DNA of 10,529 nt from an uncultured Clostridia bacterium (lineage in GTDB: Bacteria > Bacillota > Clostridia > Oscillospirales > Oscillospiraceae): assembly GCA_945910975.1 (NCBI GenBank), contig CAMDZY010000049.1:1-10529 (forward strand). Reading direction: 5' to 3'. Positions 6,190-10,529 of the stretch are shown here, piece after piece. Position numbers and translations under genes: made by a program. Position 1 is the stretch's first letter, and every line of letters begins with the position of its first letter. The notes under the pieces were generated by a model. That model did no database searches. It was not told where the DNA came from and was given only the letters and a program-made list of their open reading frames with translations.

Positions 6190-6520
6190 GGATAAGCTGG
6201 GGCAGCTGCTCAACGACCCAAACAGCATGGCGCAGATCATGTCCATGGTGCAGAGCCTTGGACTTGGCGCGCCGCCGGAAGAAAAAGAGGACACTGCACC
6301 GCCACCGAATGACGAGATGCTCCGCTCTGTGCTGCAAATCATGCAGCAGACACAGCAGGACAGCCCAAGGGAAGAAGCCCTGCTGAAAGCGCTCAAGCCG
6401 TTCCTGCGGCAGGACAGACAGAAGCAGATGGACAAAGCCATGCAGCTGGCGCGAATGGCACGCCTTGCAGGCTGTGCCATTCGCAGCTTTGGGCAGACAG
6501 GAGGTTTGGCAGATGTATAA
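6176..6520 (+). CDS. small helical protein of unknown function (second gene of operon)
   Basis: A 114-residue protein of unknown function. An N-terminal helix with 'LLNDPNSMAQIMSMVQSLG' (11-29) is followed by an acidic, Pro-rich linker (32-45, 'APPEEKEDTAPPP'), then a long, mostly basic helical region with 'ALLKALKPFLRQDRQKQMDK' (68-87) and 'ARMARLAG' (92-99). It has no transmembrane helix. The ATG at 6176 lies inside the end of the first gene (14-base overlap) and has no Shine-Dalgarno of its own, so it is probably translated by coupling. A GGAGGG (6178-6183) sits just inside the gene, but no standard in-frame start follows it at a useful distance. The protein shares a Leu/Gln-rich helical character with the first gene's product; the two may form a complex (inference). 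Confidence 0.8.
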   Translation: MEGIEDKLGQLLNDPNSMAQIMSMVQSLGLGAPPEEKEDTAPPPNDEMLRSVLQIMQQTQQDSPREEALLKALKPFLRQDRQKQMDKAMQLARMARLAGCAIRSFGQTGGLADV

Positions 6521-6860
6521 CCGCTATACGCCAAATTCCAGCGGTGGCTACCAGCGGCAGAGTGTTCCCTCTCCCCCGCCACCGCGGCCGCCGGAACCGC
6601 CACGCCATCCGGAGCCGCCCCCTCCGCCGAAACCACCGCGTCCATCCGAACCACCGTGTCCGCCGGAGCCGCCGTGCCATCCGGAGCCACTGCGTCCAGC
6701 CGAGCGCTTTCAGATCCCGCTTTTGAATCGGCTGATTCCGGCCGGGATGGATACGGGCGACTTGCTGGCACTGCTGATTTTTTTGCTGCTCCTGTCGGAG
6801 GGCAACGAGGATTCGTCCACTGTTGTACTGACCCTTGCAATTTTTCTTTTTCTACAATAA
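6513..6860 (+). CDS. proline-rich protein with hydrophobic C-terminus, unknown function (third gene of operon)
   Basis: A 115-residue protein in three parts. Residues 1-19 are polar and Tyr/Ser/Gln-rich ('MYNRYTPNSSGGYQRQS'). Residues 20-63 are dominated by Pro with Glu, Arg and His (PEPP-type runs) and contain Cys49 and Cys55. Residues 64-115 hold two hydrophobic stretches, 'LLALLIFLLLL' (84-94) and 'VVLTLAIFLFL' (104-114), split by the acidic 'SEGNED' (95-100). A short helical hairpin in or on a membrane is plausible. The ATG at 6513 has a strong AGGAGG (6499-6504) 8 bases upstream and overlaps the second gene by 8 bases. An in-frame ATG at 6465 would add 16 residues inside the second gene without such a site, so it is rejected. 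The terminator at 6866 closes the operon. No family is recognised; a coat or envelope-associated role is speculation. Confidence 0.8.
   Translation: MYNRYTPNSSGGYQRQSVPSPPPPRPPEPPRHPEPPPPPKPPRPSEPPCPPEPPCHPEPLRPAERFQIPLLNRLIPAGMDTGDLLALLIFLLLLSEGNEDSSTVVLTLAIFLFLQ
6588..6688 (+). repeat. degenerate 72-base repeat in the proline-rich coding region
   Basis: The 29 bases at 6588-6616 recur at 6660-6688 with three differences (positions 6596, 6602 and 6603), offset by exactly 72 bases or 24 codons. The encoded copies are PPEPPRHPEP (26-35) and PPEPPCHPEP (50-59). Only the edges of the 72-base unit are alike; the middle has diverged. Confidence 0.7.
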
Positions 6861-6865
6861 AGCGT

Positions 6866-6904
6866 GGCTGTTAAAAAACCAAGTTTTTTAACAGCCCAAT
6901 TTTT
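6866..6904 (+). terminator. intrinsic terminator of the small-protein operon; repeat copy 2
   Basis: A perfect 14-bp stem (6866-6879 with 6883-6896) and loop CAA is followed by CAATTTTT. It starts 6 bases after the operon's last stop. The T-run overlaps the stop codon of the convergent MATE gene (6903-6905). On the minus strand no T-run follows the stem, so termination is probably mainly plus-directed. Confidence 0.88.
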
Positions 6905-8264
6905 ATGTTGTTTCTTCCCGCTGCATTTCCCGAAGCAAAGAAAGCACCATGGGGATAGTACATATCGTACACAGAACATCCGAAATCGGCTGCGCGATTT
7001 GGATGCCCAAAATGCCGATGCTTTGCGGCAGCAGCAAGACCAGCGGAATCAAAAACAGGCCTTGCCGCGCCAGACTCAGGAAGGATGCACGGAAAACCTT
7101 GCCCGTTGTTTGCAAAATCATATTGCTGAATATCATTATGGACGACATCCAGACCGTCGCACACTGGCAGCGCAACGCGAATGCGCCATACTTTACCACA
7201 TCCGGATCGCCCTTGCGGAAAATTTCCACAAGCGGTTCGGCAAACACGACTTCCACAGCGGCAACCACCAGCAAAATAACAAGGCTGAGCTTTACACCGA
7301 ACCAGAATGCGCGGCGCACACGGTCATAGAGCTTGGCGCCGTAGTTATACCCGCAGACCGGCTGAAAGCCCTGCCCAAAGCCAATGGTGACGGAGTTTGT
7401 GAAATTGGTAATACGGTTGACAATGGACATGGCCGCAATTGCCGCATCGCCAAAAGGCTTCGCGGCAACATTCAAACAGGTAATTGCAAGCCCCGCAATT
7501 CCCTGCCGGCACAAGGACGGTGTTCCGCCCACAACGATGCTCTTGAAAATCTCACGCGAGGGCTTACAATACTTCCAGCGAATTTGGACAATGCCAACGC
7601 GGTGGCATTGGTAGAACAAAATAAAAAAGCTGACCAGCTGGCTGAGGATCGTTGCCAATCCCGCCCCGGCAATTCCCATATCAAACACAAAAATCAGCAG
7701 CGGGTCGAGCGCAATATTCAAGATACCGCCGCTGACCAGTCCGATCATGCCATAAAACGCATTTCCCTGAAAGCGGAGAAGATTGTTCAGCACCAACGAT
7801 GCCGCCATATAGCTTGCGCCAATCAGGATAAAGCGCATATAGTCCACCGCATAGGGCAAAATGGTCTGCGTGGAGCCGAGCAGATGCGCAAGCGGCTTTA
7901 AAAAGCACAGCCCAATCACCGTGATCACGCCACCGGCGAACAGTGCAAAGAAAAATCCGACAGACGCCAAACCGTTTGCACGTGCATAATTCTTTTCTCC
8001 CAGCTCACGCGAAGCGCTGTTCCCTGCGCCCTGTCCGAAGAAAAACCCAACCGCCTGAATGATCGACATCAGCGCAAACACGACCCCGACTGCACCGGAA
8101 GCGCTTGTGTTGCCAAGCTTGCCGATAAAAAAGGTGTCCGCCATATTATAAATGGTGGTAATCAGCATACTGATGATCGTCGGCACCGCCAGCTTGCACA
8201 TCAGCCGCTGCACCGGCTCCTGCGTCATCTGCCGGTATTTTTCCTCCGGCGATAACTGCTTCAT
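6903..8264 (-). CDS. MATE-family multidrug/cation antiporter
   Basis: An integral membrane exporter of the MATE family, which expels cationic or organic compounds in exchange for Na+ or H+. The 453 residues match the family size and show about 12 hydrophobic segments in two halves. The first helix 'LAVPTIISMLITTIYNMADTFFIG' region carries Asp43, equivalent by position to the conserved helix-1 Asp of DinF-type members (inference), and 'GFGQGFQPVCGYNYGAK' is typical of the second half. The substrate cannot be told. The start is ATG at 8262-8264 with AGGAG (8274-8278) at 9 bases; a TTG at 8271-8273 in the same frame abuts the Shine-Dalgarno and is unlikely. It lies 35 bases after gltX with no terminator between, so the two are probably cotranscribed. 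It has no promoter of its own that I can see. Confidence 0.93.
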   Translation of the reverse strand: MKQLSPEEKYRQMTQEPVQRLMCKLAVPTIISMLITTIYNMADTFFIGKLGNTSASGAVGVVFALMSIIQAVGFFFGQGAGNSASRELGEKNYARANGLASVGFFFALFAGGVITVIGLCFLKPLAHLLGSTQTILPYAVDYMRFILIGASYMAASLVLNNLLRFQGNAFYGMIGLVSGGILNIALDPLLIFVFDMGIAGAGLATILSQLVSFFILFYQCHRVGIVQIRWKYCKPSREIFKSIVVGGTPSLCRQGIAGLAITCLNVAAKPFGDAAIAAMSIVNRITNFTNSVTIGFGQGFQPVCGYNYGAKLYDRVRRAFWFGVKLSLVILLVVAAVEVVFAEPLVEIFRKGDPDVVKYGAFALRCQCATVWMSSIMIFSNMILQTTGKVFRASFLSLARQGLFLIPLVLLLPQSIGILGIQIAQPISDVLCTICTIPMVLSLLREMQREETT

Positions 8265-8299
8265 ATCGAACAACTCCTATTGTTTCTATCTCGGTTCTA

Positions 8300-9787
8300 T
8301 TATTTTTCTGACAAGCGACCAATGCCGTCCTTCACACGGCGAAGGGATTCCTCCTTGCCAAGCAGTGCGCACAGTTCGGTTGCGCCGCCGGGCGTGGAAG
8401 CCTTGCCGGAAACTGCAACGCGCAATGGCCAGAGAATAATGGAATTCTTCACGCCCTTTTCCGCCGCCAGCGCGACCAGCGCTTCATATAGTGCAGCATT
8501 GTCCCATGTGGACAAATTTTCCAGCACCGGTAACACGGCTTGCAGGGAATCCAGAGAATTTTCCGGATTGGTCTTGGACTTCTTGTGGGTATACAGCGAT
8601 GTGTCATAGTCCGGCAGCGCTTGCAGGAAATCCACACGCTCAGGCAAGTCGGTCAACACCTCACAGCGCGGCTGCACAAGTGCCGCGACCGCGTGCAGGT
8701 CGATCGAGGGATTGGTAATGACACTGCGCAGATACGGCTTCGCCTTTTCATAGAAAGCATCCGGGGACAGTGCCTTGATATATTCCGCGTTCATCCAGCG
8801 CAGCTTTGTAATGTCAAATACGGCGGGCGATTTGGAAATGCCGGCGATGTCAAAAGCCTTTACCAGTTCATCAAGCGTGAAAAATTCTTTTTCCGCCAGT
8901 TCTCCGCGCGGCGACCAACCGAGCAGTGCCACATAGTTCAATACAGCTTCCGTCAGATAGCCCTGTGCGATCAAATCCTCATAGCTGGGGTCACCGTTGC
9001 GCTTGGACATTTTGTGCTGTGCATCGCGCATGACGGGACTGCAATGGACATAGGTGGGAATCTCCCAGCCGAATGCCTGATAGAGCAGGTTATATTTTGG
9101 TGCAGAGGACAAATACTCACTGCCACGTACCACATGGGTGATGCCCATCAAATGGTCGTCCACCACATTGGCAAAGTTATAGGTGGGCAGGCCATCGGAC
9201 TTGAGCAGAATCTGATCCTCCAATTCTTTATTTTCCACGGTAATATCGCCAAAGGATGCGTCATGGAACGTGGTTGTTCCCTCCTGGGGAATCTTCTGAC
9301 GAATGACGTAGCTTTGCCCCGCCGCAATCCTTTGTGCAATTTCTTTCTTCGTCAGCTGCGCGCAGTCGCAATGGTGCTTTTGCACGGTTTTTTCTGTGTT
9401 GGCTTCCTCGGTGTCCTGCTTCTGGCAGAAGCAATAATATGCGCCGCCGCGTTCCACCAGCAGCTTTGCATACTTGCCGAACAAATCGCGCCGCTCCGAC
9501 TGGATATACGGGCCGACCGGGCCGCCGACATCCGGGCCTTCATCATGATCAAGGTGACATTCGGTCATCGTCTTGTAAATCACGTCCACCGCGCCCTCGA
9601 CCAGACGTCCCTGGTCAGTATCCTCAATGCGGAGAATAAACTTGCCGCCGTGGCTTCTGGCAATCAGCCATGTATACAGCGCCGTGCGCAGATTGCCCAC
9701 GTGCATATATCCTGTGGGGCTGGGTGCAAAACGGGTGCGAACCTCGCCCTTTGGGATCCGTGCCTCCATTTGTTCAAAGAAATCCAT
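8300..9787 (-). CDS. gltX: glutamyl-tRNA synthetase
   Basis: A class I aminoacyl-tRNA synthetase that charges tRNA-Glu (and in many Firmicutes also tRNA-Gln, later amidated by GatCAB; not decidable here). The 495 residues fit the family. The Rossmann core has 'APSPTGYMHVGN' (21-32, HIGH-type motif) and 'KMSKRNG' (259-265, KMSKS-type). Between them lie four cysteines in two CxC pairs (119/121 and 140/142), at the site where E. coli GluRS binds zinc through CxC...CxH. The C-terminal part (from about 330) is the helical anticodon-binding domain. The ATG at 9787 has GGAGGG (9796-9801) at 8 bases; a further in-frame ATG at 9817 lies at or near the predicted transcription start and would put the Shine-Dalgarno inside the gene, so it is rejected. 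The promoter is at 9819-9848. The leader is too short for a T-box. Confidence 0.97.
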   Translation of the reverse strand: MDFFEQMEARIPKGEVRTRFAPSPTGYMHVGNLRTALYTWLIARSHGGKFILRIEDTDQGRLVEGAVDVIYKTMTECHLDHDEGPDVGGPVGPYIQSERRDLFGKYAKLLVERGGAYYCFCQKQDTEEANTEKTVQKHHCDCAQLTKKEIAQRIAAGQSYVIRQKIPQEGTTTFHDASFGDITVENKELEDQILLKSDGLPTYNFANVVDDHLMGITHVVRGSEYLSSAPKYNLLYQAFGWEIPTYVHCSPVMRDAQHKMSKRNGDPSYEDLIAQGYLTEAVLNYVALLGWSPRGELAEKEFFTLDELVKAFDIAGISKSPAVFDITKLRWMNAEYIKALSPDAFYEKAKPYLRSVITNPSIDLHAVAALVQPRCEVLTDLPERVDFLQALPDYDTSLYTHKKSKTNPENSLDSLQAVLPVLENLSTWDNAALYEALVALAAEKGVKNSIILWPLRVAVSGKASTPGGATELCALLGKEESLRRVKDGIGRLSEK

Positions 9788-9818
9788 TCGATTATCCCTC
9801 CAAAATTCTTTTTTCATT

Positions 9819-9848
9819 ATTTTACAAATAAAATGGGGTATCTGTCAA
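9819..9848 (-). promoter_or_regulatory. promoter of gltX (and the MATE gene)
   Basis: On the minus strand a perfect TTGACA (9843-9848) and a TAAAAT (9819-9824, 5 of 6) are separated by 18 bases. Transcription would start near 9812, leaving about 25 bases of leader. Confidence 0.75.
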
Positions 9849-9864
9849 TGATTTGTTGAATTTT

Positions 9865-9892
9865 TTGTGAGATTGTGGTAAGATATTATATT
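9865..9892 (+). promoter_or_regulatory. candidate promoter of trpS
   Basis: TTGTGA (9865-9870) and TATATT (9887-9892, 5 of 6) are 16 bases apart. An alternative pair is TTGAAT (9856-9861) with TAAGAT (9879-9884) at 17 bases. Either gives a leader of about 50-60 bases, too short for a T-box or attenuator. Confidence 0.5.
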
Positions 9893-9947
9893 AGTGGGTA
9901 AAAAATTTGTGCTGAAATCAATTTTGGCAGAGAGGATGTTATTTTAC

Positions 9948-10529
9948 ATGGAAGAAGCTCGCAAAAAAAGAATCTTTTCCGGCATTCAGCCCAGTGGCGA
10001 TCTGACGCTTGGCTCCTATATGGGCGCAATTAAGAACTGGGTCGCTTTGCAGGATGAATATGAGTGCTTGTATTGCATCGTCGATATGCACGCAATTACG
10101 GTTCGGCAGAATCCGGCCGATCTGCGCCGCCGCACCATGGAGCAGCTGGCACAGTATTTGGCTTGCGGCCTTGATCCGCAGAAAAACATTATTTTCATCC
10201 AGAGCCACGTGCCGCAGCACGCGGAGCTGTCCTGGATTCTGGGCTGCTACACGCAGTTTGGCGAACTAAGCCGCATGACGCAGTTTAAGGATAAATCCGC
10301 CAAGCACGCGGATAACATCACAGCCGGCCTGTTTACGTACCCTGTTTTGATGGCGGCAGACATTCTGCTGTATCAGGCTGACCTTGTGCCGGTAGGTGAG
10401 GATCAAAAGCAGCACGTGGAGCTGTGCCGCGACATTGCGCAGCGCTTTAATTTCAATTATTCCGACACTTTCACCCTGCCGGAGCCGTTTATTCCCAAAA
10501 TGGGCGCGCGAATCATGAGCCTTGGCAAT
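9948..10529 (+). CDS. trpS: tryptophanyl-tRNA synthetase, N-terminal part (cut by window edge)
   Basis: Charges tRNA-Trp with tryptophan (class I, homodimeric, cytoplasmic). The 194 residues seen are the catalytic Rossmann fold of a protein usually about 330-340 long. Visible are the opening 'IFSGIQPSGDLTLGSYMGA' (9-27; the TLGNY-type HIGH motif here reads TLGSY), 'MAADILLYQADLVPVGEDQ' (135-153), with Asp138 the expected indole-binding Asp, and 'KMGARIMSL' just before where the KMSKS loop should follow outside the window. The ATG at 9948 has AGAGG (9931-9935) at 12 bases, rather long. An in-frame ATG at 9936 would add four residues but abuts that site, and the family N-terminus favours 9948. 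The gene is divergent from gltX, with a 160-base shared control region. Confidence 0.96.
   Translation, partial: MEEARKKRIFSGIQPSGDLTLGSYMGAIKNWVALQDEYECLYCIVDMHAITVRQNPADLRRRTMEQLAQYLACGLDPQKNIIFIQSHVPQHAELSWILGCYTQFGELSRMTQFKDKSAKHADNITAGLFTYPVLMAADILLYQADLVPVGEDQKQHVELCRDIAQRFNFNYSDTFTLPEPFIPKMGARIMSLGN

Noticed and set aside
6465..6512. Earlier in-frame ATG for the proline-rich protein
   Set aside because: The ATG at 6465 lacks a ribosome binding site, while the ATG at 6513 has AGGAGG at 8 bases.
6058..6840. Minus-strand open frame of 260 codons spanning the three small genes
   Set aside because: Low-complexity Ala/Ser/Pro/Asp product without motifs; the plus strand has well-placed ribosome binding sites, tight overlaps and a terminator.
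6864..7901. Plus-strand open frame of 345 codons
   Set aside because: It lies opposite the MATE gene; its product is a Gln/Asn/His/Arg-rich mix with no recognisable motif, and it starts inside a terminator hairpin.
8540..9859. Plus-strand open frame of 439 codons
   Set aside because: It is antisense to gltX, whose motifs are unmistakable, and it has no ribosome binding site; it reflects codon bias on the opposite strand.
9849..9947. T-box or attenuator upstream of trpS
   Set aside because: The predicted leader is only 50-60 bases and shows no T-box sequence or paired terminator/antiterminator.

Overview
The window looks like ordinary chromosomal DNA from a Clostridia-class Firmicute, most likely an Oscillospiraceae/Ruminococcaceae-type gut anaerobe. 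This is inferred from strong AGGAGG-type ribosome binding sites, A+T-rich promoters of the TTGACA/TATAAT type, a type III pantothenate kinase, and the general flavour of the proteins. No species can be named from the sequence alone. No insertion sequence, phage gene, CRISPR array, tRNA or rRNA is visible.

Layout, left to right. (1) A short open tail of unknown origin (1-66) and a bidirectional terminator. (2) Minus strand: rplS (ribosomal protein L19) with its own promoter and a possible structured leader, preceded by an HD-domain phosphohydrolase gene. (3) Plus strand: a Na+/phosphate cotransporter with a C-terminal PhoU-like domain, ending in a strong terminator. (4) Minus strand: an overlapping three-gene operon, read from 5853 down to 3415. 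It encodes a YfcE/MJ0936-type metallophosphoesterase, the pantothenate kinase CoaX, and a protein with the fold of diaminopimelate decarboxylase that has lost every recognisable PLP and catalytic residue. (5) Plus strand: a tightly packed operon of three small proteins of unknown function (5929-6860), the last proline-rich with a hydrophobic tail. It is transcribed divergently from (4) through overlapping promoters. (6) Minus strand: gltX (glutamyl-tRNA synthetase) followed by a MATE-family exporter. (7) Plus strand: the start of trpS (tryptophanyl-tRNA synthetase), divergent from gltX and cut by the window edge.

Most genes are housekeeping: translation (rplS, gltX, trpS), CoA synthesis (coaX) and phosphate uptake. 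Two items stand out. One is the predicted pseudoenzyme at 3415-4626, translationally coupled to coaX, in which the PLP-binding lysine position is His and the glycine-rich, EPGR and catalytic Cys motifs are also lost. The other is the unknown three-gene operon at 5929-6860. A third point is that the terminators after the phosphate transporter and after the unknown operon share an identical 14-nt hairpin arm, which suggests a dispersed terminator-type repeat.

All gaps between genes are under 300 bases; the longest (1278-1536, 259 bases) holds two divergent promoters and leaders. Every family call rests on motifs read by eye; no database search was run.
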